A stretch of 6,015 bases of DNA, taken from assembly GCA_020355945.1 (NCBI GenBank), contig CP070627.1:3989199-3995213 (forward strand). The letters are read 5' to 3'. The notes under the pieces were generated by a model. It did no database searches, was not told where the DNA came from, and worked only from the letters and a program-made list of their open reading frames with translations. Numbering within the stretch: the first letter of the stretch is position 1; every line of letters starts with the position of its first letter. Position numbers and translations under genes: made by a program. The stretch comes from Candidatus Aminicenantota bacterium (GTDB lineage: Bacteria; Acidobacteriota; Aminicenantia; UBA2199). This document shows positions 1 to 5,317 of this stretch, one piece after another.

Positions 1-589
1 CGTCACCATTGCAGATAATATATTTTTCATTACCCGGTGACCTGCGGGCTAACTGCCATTTTTTTCCTGTAGGGAACCCGGCCCCGCCGCGCCCTCTCAG
101 GCCGGAGTTTTGAATTTCATTAATGATCACGTCCGGTGTCATTTTGGTTAGTGCTTTTTCCAATGCGCTGTAGCCGTTAAAACCGATATATTCTTCAATG
201 TTCTCCGGGTCCAGCCGGCCGCGGTTGGCCAGGGCAATCAACCGCTGGTATTTAAAAAAACCGATATCCATCATCCTGGGAATGGGCGGTTCCTCTTCCG
301 TTGGGGTGTACATCAATTCTTTTACCGGCCTGCCTTTAAGCAAATGTTCTTCAACTAAGTGGGGGATATCGTCTGTACTAATTCTCTGGTAAAATATCCC
401 GTCCGGCTGGACAATAACAATAGGTCCCCGTTCACAAAAACCCTGACACCCCGTGGTAATGACCTTTATCTCATTTTCCAGTCCCTGCCTGGCAATCTCT
501 TGCTCCAATTCTTCTTTTACCTGGAATGAGTTACCGGCAACACAACCTGTTCCAGCACAAACAAGTAAATTTGATCGATATTCTTTCAT
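1..589 (-). CDS. hndC: HndC/NuoF-like NAD(P)H- and FMN-binding subunit of bifurcating hydrogenase (N-terminal part, cut by window edge)
   Basis: This is the first 196 codons of the flavoprotein subunit that exchanges electrons with NAD(P)H in soluble NAD(P)-linked [FeFe] hydrogenases; in complex I the homologue is NuoF. Residues 1-95 form a thioredoxin-like [2Fe-2S] ferredoxin domain with C11-x4-C16 (CAGTGC) and C48-x3-C52 ([12 protein letters not shown]). After a linker (about 100-125) the NuoF core begins, with the glycine-rich [16 protein letters not shown] motif at 163-178 that binds NADH and FMN. The reading frame is still open at base 1, so the rest of the FMN site, the [4Fe-4S] cysteines and any C-terminal ferredoxin domain are outside the window. 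The ATG at 587-589 has AGGAG at 601-605, 11 bases upstream. The N-terminal ferredoxin domain is typical of Hnd/Hyd proteins and absent from respiratory NuoF, which favours a hydrogenase, although a formate dehydrogenase-linked complex is possible. It lies 55 bases after hndB on the same strand, and a catalytic hydrogenase gene is expected next. Confidence 0.93.
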   Translation of the reverse strand, partial: MKEYRSNLLVCAGTGCVAGNSFQVKEELEQEIARQGLENEIKVITTGCQGFCERGPIVIVQPDGIFYQRISTDDIPHLVEEHLLKGRPVKELMYTPTEEEPPIPRMMDIGFFKYQRLIALANRGRLDPENIEEYIGFNGYSALEKALTKMTPDVIINEIQNSGLRGRGGAGFPTGKKWQLARRSPGNEKYIICNGD

Positions 590-644
590 TTTGATCTACT
601 CTCCTATACGAATCGATAATAGATATAAAATTGTTTTTCATTTG

Positions 645-1028
645 TTAGTGTGTTCTTTCACTTCCAATGGCCAGGGCATATTCTTGTACAATATCACCCT
701 TTACGATATGCTCAATCAAAATTTTTTTTATTTTCTCTGTGGTCAACTCCACATACTTTACCGGTGGTTTTTCTATTATCTCAACGGTTGCCATGGGCTC
801 ACGGCTGCAAAGTCCTGCGCATCCCGATGTGGTAACCAGGATATCCTTTAATTTTTCCTTCTCTATTTCTTCCAGTAGTGAAGTCAGGATTTTGCGGGCC
901 CCGGCTGCAATACCGCAAGTTCCCATATGTACGGTCACTTTTGCCCTGGCTTTGTTTTCTCTTAAATCCGTTGTTCTCTGGATTTTTTCCCGGATTTTTT
1001 CTAAATCCCCGATTTTGATTTTTTTCAT
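645..1028 (-). CDS. hndB: HndB-like small (2Fe-2S) ferredoxin-domain protein
   Basis: This is a 127-residue soluble subunit resembling HndB of Desulfovibrio NADP-reducing hydrogenase and the small ferredoxin-like proteins of clostridial hyd operons. In that complex it is thought to pass electrons or hold subunits together. A charged N-terminal helix (1-30, rich in K, R and E) precedes a thioredoxin-fold ferredoxin domain with VHMGTCGIAAGA at 33-44 and TTSGCAGLCSREP at 66-78. Only three cysteines are present (C38, C70, C74). Aligned to the HndC ferredoxin domain, the position of the first ligand cysteine is H34, so a cluster would need a His or another ligand, or may be absent. The ATG at 1026-1028 has AGGAAGG at 1037-1043. 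It sits 24 bases after hndA and 55 before hndC, consistent with one transcript. The family call is firm; cluster content is uncertain. Confidence 0.88.
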   Translation of the reverse strand: MKKIKIGDLEKIREKIQRTTDLRENKARAKVTVHMGTCGIAAGARKILTSLLEEIEKEKLKDILVTTSGCAGLCSREPMATVEIIEKPPVKYVELTTEKIKKILIEHIVKGDIVQEYALAIGSERTH

Positions 1029-1052
1029 TTTATTTTCCTTCCTTTTTCCCTA

Positions 1053-1553
1053 TCATGCACTTAATTCTTCTTCTGCTGCTGCTTCTGCGTTCTCTTCCTG
1101 CTTTTTCAGTTTATTAAAAAGTGCTTCCGTCTTACCGACAGTCATATTACCGTGATATTCACCATTCACCACGATAATAGGTCCCAGGGCACAGGCCCCG
1201 AGACAATTGACCGCTTCCAGGGTGAATAAGTTGTCTTTTGTTGTCTCTCCGACTTTAATATCGAGACCTTTTTCAATTTTTCCCAGTATCCGTTGAGACC
1301 CGCGCACATGGCAGGCTGTTCCCTCACAGGCAGTTATAAAATATTTTCCCCTGGGCTTTAAACTGAAAGACTTATAAAATGTGGCAACTCCATAAATGTC
1401 TATTAGAGGATGCCCTGTCTCATCGGCTACAGTTCTTAAAGCCTCTTCGGGAAGATAACCGAATTCGTCCTGGATATTTTCCAGGATCGAAATCATTCCA
1501 TTTTCTTTTTCTCTAAGTTTCTTCACGAAATCCGCCGTGTTTTCGGTTTCCAT
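1053..1553 (-). CDS. hndA: HndA/NuoE-like [2Fe-2S] subunit (24-kDa family)
   Basis: This 166-residue protein belongs to the NuoE/HoxE/HndA family, which carries one [2Fe-2S] cluster and partners the NuoF-like FMN subunit. An N-terminal helical bundle (about 8-55, including the FGYLPEEAL motif at 31-39) leads to GVATFYKSFSLKPRGK at 55-70 and then a thioredoxin-like domain. The four cluster ligands are visible as C76-x4-C81 (ACEGTACHVRG) and C117-x3-C121 (AVNCLGACALGP), followed by VNGEYHGNMT at 129-138. The C-terminal tail is acidic and alanine-rich (about 153-166). The length matches the family. I chose the ATG at 1551-1553 because GGAG at 1561-1564 stands 7 bases upstream. An in-frame TTG at 1596-1598 would add 15 residues and overlap the previous gene, with a worse-spaced Shine-Dalgarno. 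It is the second gene of the operon and should form the NAD(P)H-oxidising module with HndC. Confidence 0.94.
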   Translation of the reverse strand: METENTADFVKKLREKENGMISILENIQDEFGYLPEEALRTVADETGHPLIDIYGVATFYKSFSLKPRGKYFITACEGTACHVRGSQRILGKIEKGLDIKVGETTKDNLFTLEAVNCLGACALGPIIVVNGEYHGNMTVGKTEALFNKLKKQEENAEAAAEEELSA

Positions 1554-1591
1554 ATTTTTTCTCCATATTTTTGTGATAGTGTTTTGGTAAC

Positions 1592-1921
1592 CTAACAATA
1601 TTCCTCACAATGCCAAATACCTCCTGCTGTTCTACTATTGACGCAAGTGATACGGTTCTCACAGTTGATGCAAAGACCCTTGAATTGTGAGGAATCTTTT
1701 TCCATGGTGCCAGGCCCGACCCGCGATTGAGCCGGCTGCAATTCCGCTTCATAAACTTCTTGCTCTTTAACCGGGACATAGTCGTCAAACTCTTCGCAAA
1801 ACCATACCGGCCCTTGCCTGGTTTTCTTGCTTACACAGAGTTCACTATAATTACAGGTTGAACAAATATCGTTATAATCTTCTTCCTTTTTTGTTTTTCT
1901 TAAATTGCTGTCCTGTATCAT
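1592..1921 (-). CDS. Small protein with two tandem four-cysteine motifs, first gene of the hnd operon
   Basis: This is a 109-residue soluble protein with no signal peptide or membrane segment. It holds two copies of one motif. Copy 1 (about 19-44) has C20-x2-C23-x5-C29-x12-C42 and ends VWFCEEF; copy 2 (about 83-109) has C84-x2-C87-x5-C93-x11-C105 and ends IWHCEEYC, with an extra terminal C109. The linker (about 45-80) is acidic and proline/glutamine-rich. Each copy could bind one zinc or a small iron-sulfur centre; which one cannot be told. From memory, similar short CxxC...CEEF proteins of unknown function occur beside NuoE-like genes in anaerobes, so an accessory or assembly role for the hydrogenase is plausible but unproven. 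The ATG at 1919-1921 has GAGGAGG at 1926-1932. The gap to the hndA ATG is 38 bases, so the genes are very probably co-transcribed. Confidence 0.8.
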   Translation of the reverse strand: MIQDSNLRKTKKEEDYNDICSTCNYSELCVSKKTRQGPVWFCEEFDDYVPVKEQEVYEAELQPAQSRVGPGTMEKDSSQFKGLCINCENRITCVNSRTAGGIWHCEEYC

Positions 1922-1966
1922 ACTACCTCCTCAGATGCCTACCAGCAACTTCTATGCCAATAAGCG

Positions 1967-2017
1967 GGATTCCCGGGAGATAGTTTTTCTTTTCCCGGAC
2001 AGGCTGGATTCCCGGGA
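1967..2017. repeat. Two direct copies of GGATTCCCGGGA, each with a TCCCGGGA palindrome
   Basis: The 12-mer GGATTCCCGGGA occurs at 1967-1978 and again at 2006-2017, 39 bases apart start to start. The core TCCCGGGA (1971-1978, 2010-2017) is a perfect 8-base palindrome, so the copies can act as twin operator sites in DNA or pair with one another in RNA (8-bp stem, 31-base loop). A partial third match, TTCCCGG, lies at 1992-1998 between them. Both are upstream of the operon's first gene and downstream of its presumed promoter. Confidence 0.6.
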
Positions 2018-2144
2018 TTAAATATCCCTGTAAAATCGAATGCTCCAGGGGGTTCCTCTCTTTTTCTAAAATTTTTTTTTTTTTACAGTATTTTATCATC
2101 ACGTACAAATATTTGGCGACGAAACCAGGGAGATATGAACCACC

Positions 2145-2159
2145 GGGGAGAAATTCCCC
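2145..2159 (-). other. Short hairpin in the hnd leader
   Basis: GGGGA at 2145-2149 and TCCCC at 2155-2159 are complementary around a 5-base loop. The hairpin follows the larger 2171-2200 hairpin on the minus-strand transcript with 11 bases between them. No T-run follows, so it does not look like an intrinsic terminator. Confidence 0.4.
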
Positions 2160-2170
2160 ACCTGAGTCGA

Positions 2171-2200
2171 TGAGGCGAAAATTCCGAGTTTTTTCGCTCA
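2171..2200 (-). other. Ten-base-pair bulged hairpin in the hnd leader
   Basis: TGAG (2171-2174) plus CGAAAA (2176-2181) pairs with TTTTCG (2191-2196) plus CTCA (2197-2200), leaving G2175 bulged and a 9-base loop (2182-2190). On the minus transcript it starts about 40 bases after the predicted start site. It is upstream of the plus-strand promoter, so only the minus-strand transcript would carry it. There is no downstream U-tract. It may be a regulatory RNA stem or an mRNA-stabilising 5' hairpin. Confidence 0.5.
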
Positions 2201-2248
2201 CGGATGATTTCAATGATTTCCAGGCTGCCGGTTTATCTTTCATATTTA

Positions 2249-2277
2249 CTTATATCACAAATGCCTGGTTTTTTCAA
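2249..2277 (-). promoter_or_regulatory. Sigma70-type promoter for the hnd operon
   Basis: On the minus strand TTGAAA (2277 to 2272) and TATAAG (2254 to 2249) are separated by exactly 17 bases, and TG at 2257-2256 adds an extended -10 (TGATATAAG). Transcription should start near 2242-2243. No equally good promoter is visible closer to the 1921 start codon, so this is the best candidate for driving the cysteine-rich gene and hndABC. Confidence 0.65.
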
Positions 2278-2328
2278 TCACTTTTTTTAAAAATTTTATT
2301 CTTCTCCCGCCATAAACGATAGGAGATG

Positions 2329-2337
2329 TGATATAAT
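2329..2337 (+). promoter_or_regulatory. Extended -10 promoter for the PEP/pyruvate-binding-like gene
   Basis: TGATATAAT at 2329-2337 is a perfect extended -10 (TG-A-TATAAT). The -35 position (about 2309-2314, GCCATA) is poor, as is common for extended -10 promoters. Transcription would start near 2344, giving a leader of about 40 bases that includes the AAGGA Shine-Dalgarno at 2369-2373. Its TGTGATATAA core (2327-2336) is an inverted copy of the one in the divergent hnd promoter (2250-2259). Confidence 0.6.
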
Positions 2338-2383
2338 TATGATCCCGGATGAAATGTTAAGATGAAATAAGGAAGTGCTCTCA

Positions 2384-4036
2384 ATGGGTGTAATGGTAGT
2401 GGAAAAAGTTGGCGATGTCAGGATTTATGGGAATGGACTATTGGGTGGGAAAGGTGACGGATTGGTTAAAATAAACGAATGCAAGATCCCAAAAGCGCAT
2501 AAGCTGAGGACCCGGATTCTAACCACTGTTTTCTACGAAAGATTTCTTAACCAGGGTAGAAAGTTTAAAAATGAAGAAATTGAAACGATTGCTTCGATTC
2601 TTAACCAGTTGGGTGATATCCCCATTAGTGTTCGCTCTTCCGCCACAGATGAGGCTTGTGTTTTACCCGGTGGTGAAGGGTCTGTCCGGGCCGGGGAAAA
2701 CACTTCTTTTATGCTGCCGAATAATCACCCAAATTCTTCTGCCCGTCTTAATCAATTGATACAGGCGATTTATTATATTTATGACGATTTTATTAAGAAA
2801 CAACCGGCTGACAGCCTGGAAAAAATGGCCATTGTTTTAAACCCCATCCCTGGAAATTTTTACCGTACATTTGCAGGACCTGTATATTACCCTTTGGTTT
2901 CGGGAGTTGCCAACTCATTCTTCCCGTATGCATTAAAAACCCAGAACCCCAATGAAGGCTTTGCCAGGATAGCATTGGGACACGGCTACGCCGTGGTATT
3001 GGATGACTTCCCGGTGGTCTCAATGGCTACCATTCGTACTCCCCTGCCGTTAAAATTATTGGGGAATGGCCAGATGTACTTTTATGCCCTGGACATGACG
3101 AAAAATGAAGGGCTTTCAGGAAATGAACTTGAAACCATGAAAAAATTACACATGAGATTTGCCAATATCCATAACACAAAACCATTGGGACAAAACAAGC
3201 ATTGGGTTACTTTTGAAAAACTTATCCGGGATGACCATTTTGGTTTTAAGAACGATCTCCTTGAGATAATGGAAACCATTTCATCCAAAATATCTTCTCA
3301 TTATCAAATCGAGTTTGTTTTCAATATTGATTTCAGTAAAAAAAATGTAAAAAACGGCATGTTTCATGTGGTTCAACTGACTCAATTACCTGAGTTAAAA
3401 TTTGAAACCATTCAAATTCCCGAACATGCAAAGCATACATATTTATCAATAAGCAGTTTGCAGGGACACGGCATTAAACAGGGTATTAAATTTGCCGTTG
3501 TTGTTTCGCCATTTATTTATACCAAAAGCATGCATGATTCAATAAGAAAAAAAATATCTCTTATCAACCGCCAGATGCATGAACGGGATGAGGAATATAT
3601 GATTATTGTACCGGGGCGAATTGGGAGTAACAATAAGGATTGGGGTATCCAGGTAGATTACCGGGACATTGACAAATGTGCAGCCATTTTTGAATACGGT
3701 GTTGATATAGCAGGGCGAGCCGAACCTTTGCCGGAAAAGGAGGAAAATGTTACCGGGGGAATTTATGGCAGTCATTTTTTATACATGATACAGGGTGGTT
3801 ATGATGAGGATCATAAAAGAATACAGACCCGCATATATGGAACACAGGGCACACATTTTTTAACCAACCTGGTTAGCAATAATATCATATTCGGTTATAT
3901 TGCCCCGACCCAGGACAAAATCGATCCCTGGTTTTTTACTCCTGCCGATAATGACGATGCGTTAAACGTGCTTCAATTTCCCAAAGGGGTCACCATTTAT
4001 GCTGACTCAAAAAACCAGCATTGTGTGGTGATCTAA
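2384..4036 (+). CDS. PEP/pyruvate-binding (ATP-grasp) domain protein, PPDK/PEP-synthase N-domain relative without catalytic domains
   Basis: This 550-residue cytoplasmic protein is related to the nucleotide-binding N-domain of PEP synthase and pyruvate phosphate dikinase. Visible marks are GGKGDGL at 21-27, the ISVRSSATDE signature at 81-90 followed by a glycine-rich stretch to about 104, and IEFVFNID at 309-316 with HVVQLTQLP at 328-336, which sits where these enzymes end the ATP-grasp domain with a QxRP-type motif; the arginine is missing here. No TSGGxTCHAA phosphohistidine motif and no TIM barrel are present, so the normal PEP-forming reaction cannot be complete. The C-terminal third has GRIGSNNKDWGIQVDYRDI at 411-429 and GTQGTHFLTNL at 486-496. 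These resemble, from memory, the tail of long PEP/pyruvate-binding-domain proteins of unknown function from Bacteroidota and Desulfobacterota. I chose the ATG at 2384 because AAGGA (2369-2373) is 10 bases upstream. An in-frame GTG at 2375 almost touches that site, and an ATG at 2393 is too far. It is transcribed divergently from the hnd operon and appears to be a single-gene unit. Confidence 0.8.
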   Translation: MGVMVVEKVGDVRIYGNGLLGGKGDGLVKINECKIPKAHKLRTRILTTVFYERFLNQGRKFKNEEIETIASILNQLGDIPISVRSSATDEACVLPGGEGSVRAGENTSFMLPNNHPNSSARLNQLIQAIYYIYDDFIKKQPADSLEKMAIVLNPIPGNFYRTFAGPVYYPLVSGVANSFFPYALKTQNPNEGFARIALGHGYAVVLDDFPVVSMATIRTPLPLKLLGNGQMYFYALDMTKNEGLSGNELETMKKLHMRFANIHNTKPLGQNKHWVTFEKLIRDDHFGFKNDLLEIMETISSKISSHYQIEFVFNIDFSKKNVKNGMFHVVQLTQLPELKFETIQIPEHAKHTYLSISSLQGHGIKQGIKFAVVVSPFIYTKSMHDSIRKKISLINRQMHERDEEYMIIVPGRIGSNNKDWGIQVDYRDIDKCAAIFEYGVDIAGRAEPLPEKEENVTGGIYGSHFLYMIQGGYDEDHKRIQTRIYGTQGTHFLTNLVSNNIIFGYIAPTQDKIDPWFFTPADNDDALNVLQFPKGVTIYADSKNQHCVVI

Positions 4037-4064
4037 GAAAGTTAATCCAGTGCACCATTCCCCC

Positions 4065-5168
4065 TTATGGACAGGTTAACGTATCAAAGTATAATTTGAT
4101 TCCCCATTGGTAACTGGGGGCCTGGGGATAGTAAATGGCATCAACCGGGTCAAAGTACAAAATATTGTTCCTTACCATATCCTTTAAAAGTTCTTCCAGG
4201 GTTTCATATTCCATCTCGATATCAGCAAGATCATCCAGCCCCAGGCTCCGATCTTCAATAAACCGTTTTAGTATTGATTTCTTGTGAGAATTCAACCCGG
4301 TATAATAGGAGATGATTCCTTTCATTTTCTTTTTATGTAAAGTTAAAACAGTGTCGAGGGGTTTCTCGAAAAGGTTATCCAATAGATCCTGGATTTCCCA
4401 CATGCTGCCGCCAACCGTATCCCATATTTTTTCTGCGTCTTCTTCAGTCAGTGAGTAGTCCTTTATTTTGGAATATTTTTCCAGGTTCAGCAGCCATTCC
4501 ATTACATCTTCTTTGGGGAGAAAATCCACTTTATAAAACTTAGAGCTTAGTTTCAATCGCGAATCGGTATACACGGTATTTAAGAAATAACCATCAGAGG
4601 AGGCAATAATGATATGGGCCAGGTGGCTTTCCTTGGTCATGGCCACGAAAAAATTAAACAATTCGATAATCAACTGACGTTCATTTCCGTTATTCATATA
4701 GAGGTGGTCGATGGCCTGGAGTTCATCGATAATGACCACAGGTTTGCTGCCTTTTTTTTCTTGTTTTAAAAATTCCTTTTCCATGATGACAAATGGGTCC
4801 AGTTCTCCTGTTTCCATTCCCTTTAACACTTCAACCGAAAGCTTAAAGAATTTGAGATCATATTCACGTTTTTCCTTCACATCTTCTTTGGATTTAGAAT
4901 AGTCCTTTCCAAAAAAAAATTGCAGGAAATCTTTGTAATTGGGAATTAATCGTTTTCTCAGGTTCAGGAACTTGACATCCAGTTTTTGTTCTTTTTGGAT
5001 TTGATCGAAAAATTTATAGAGCAATGTGGTTTTTCCTGATGATTTGGGGCCGTGTAGAAAAAGGATAGATTCAGGGCGAATATCGATATAATCTCGCAGG
5101 TACTTTAGCTCTTGCTCCCTGTTTATGAAAGCAACATCTTTCCGGTATTCCAATTTATCTTTTGTCAT
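4065..5168 (-). CDS. Archaeal-type/STAND AAA+ ATPase (ATPase_2-like)
   Basis: This 367-residue P-loop ATPase resembles the archaeal ATPase family (ATPase_2 type, STAND-related). Its motifs run in order: FINREQEL at 14-21, the usual entry motif of this family; Walker A GPKSSGKTT at 40-48; Walker B VVIIDELQ at 144-151 with D148 and E149; a sensor-1-like IIIASSDGY at 186-194; and VGGSMWEIQDLL at 252-263, the GG-x lid motif. The C-terminal 100 residues look like a winged-helix domain. An acidic/lysine-rich insert (about 85-140) lies between Walker A and B. There is no membrane segment. Family members are often lineage-expanded, and their targets are mostly unknown. The ATG at 5166-5168 has no Shine-Dalgarno within 15 bases, but a promoter ends 7 bases upstream, so a leaderless mRNA is likely. 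It is convergent with the preceding gene, with 28 bases between stop codons. Confidence 0.87.
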   Translation of the reverse strand: MTKDKLEYRKDVAFINREQELKYLRDYIDIRPESILFLHGPKSSGKTTLLYKFFDQIQKEQKLDVKFLNLRKRLIPNYKDFLQFFFGKDYSKSKEDVKEKREYDLKFFKLSVEVLKGMETGELDPFVIMEKEFLKQEKKGSKPVVIIDELQAIDHLYMNNGNERQLIIELFNFFVAMTKESHLAHIIIASSDGYFLNTVYTDSRLKLSSKFYKVDFLPKEDVMEWLLNLEKYSKIKDYSLTEEDAEKIWDTVGGSMWEIQDLLDNLFEKPLDTVLTLHKKKMKGIISYYTGLNSHKKSILKRFIEDRSLGLDDLADIEMEYETLEELLKDMVRNNILYFDPVDAIYYPQAPSYQWGIKLYFDTLTCP

Positions 5169-5175
5169 GGTTTAT

Positions 5176-5204
5176 ATTATACAACCTCCCCTTTTTTTTT
5201 GCAA
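5176..5204 (-). promoter_or_regulatory. Sigma70-type promoter giving a leaderless ATPase transcript
   Basis: On the minus strand TTGCAA (5204 to 5199) and a perfect TATAAT (5181 to 5176) are spaced by 17 bases. The usual start, 7 bases beyond the -10, falls at 5168-5169, which is the A of the ATPase ATG or the base before it. The only GGAGG nearby lies inside the promoter spacer and would not be transcribed. Confidence 0.7.
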
Positions 5205-5282
5205 TAGATGTTCCAACTCTCTAAACCAGCTATTTCCAGCCTAAAGACAGCAGCATTCTACTTCAAAAGCGAAATATTTATA

Positions 5283-5317
5283 AAATTAGGCACCGTCCCC
5301 ATTGTTGGGGGTAATTT
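5283..5317. repeat. REP-like imperfect palindrome
   Basis: AAATTA (5283-5288) pairs with TAATTT (5312-5317), and CCCC (5297-5300) pairs with GGGG (5307-5310) around an ATTGTT loop. GGCACCGT (5289-5296) bulges on one side and a single G on the other. From memory, GGCACCGTCCCC resembles short dispersed repeats seen near Y1-family REP transposases in some environmental bacteria; this is unverified. It overlaps the stop codon of the OB-fold gene, and could also protect or end that mRNA, although no T-run follows directly. Confidence 0.45.

Larger units (their letters stand above)
1922..2241 (-). other. Long putative leader of the hnd operon, structured and with an open frame of doubtful reality
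   Basis: About 320 bases lie between the best minus-strand promoter and the first clear gene of the operon. On the transcribed (minus) strand they contain, in order, a 10-bp hairpin with one bulge (2171-2200), a 5-bp GGGGA/TCCCC hairpin (2145-2159), an A13 tract (2072-2084), a weak CCCTG/CAGGG pair (2026-2050), and two TCCCGGGA palindromes that could pair with each other. An open frame of 106 codons (1923-2243) also spans it. Its predicted product resembles nothing I recognise and is odd in composition (repeated LPG/IPG). I read the region mainly as 5' untranslated RNA with possible cis-regulation, but cannot exclude a small leaderless gene. No known riboswitch class was recognised. Confidence 0.45.

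Noticed and set aside
10..22. Lipoprotein signal in the OB-fold protein (residue numbers)
   Set aside because: The cysteines at residues 15 and 19 are preceded by leucine, which does not fit the lipobox.
453..1155. Plus-strand open frames opposite hndC, hndB and hndA
   Set aside because: They are antisense to three genes with clear family motifs and show no domain or ribosome site of their own.
1554..1598. TTG start at 1598 for hndA
   Set aside because: It overlaps the previous stop codon and its AGGA is only a few bases from the TTG; the ATG at 1553 has a well-spaced GGAG.
1513..1788. Minus-strand open frame across the junction of the cysteine-rich gene and hndA
   Set aside because: It overlaps both genes in another frame and its translation has no recognisable motif.
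2161..2200. Hammerhead-like string (GATGAGGCGAAA) on the plus strand
   Set aside because: The CUGANGA core is not present, and there is no room for stem II between the core and GAAA.
2113..2322. Plus-strand 69-codon open frame in the divergent control region
   Set aside because: It lies upstream of the plus-strand promoter, crosses the minus-strand promoter and has no ribosome site.
4037..4080. Inverted repeat GTTAA/TTAAC (plus TCCA/TGGA) between the convergent genes as a terminator
   Set aside because: The stem is short and interrupted, lies partly in the ATPase coding end, and no T-run follows on either strand.
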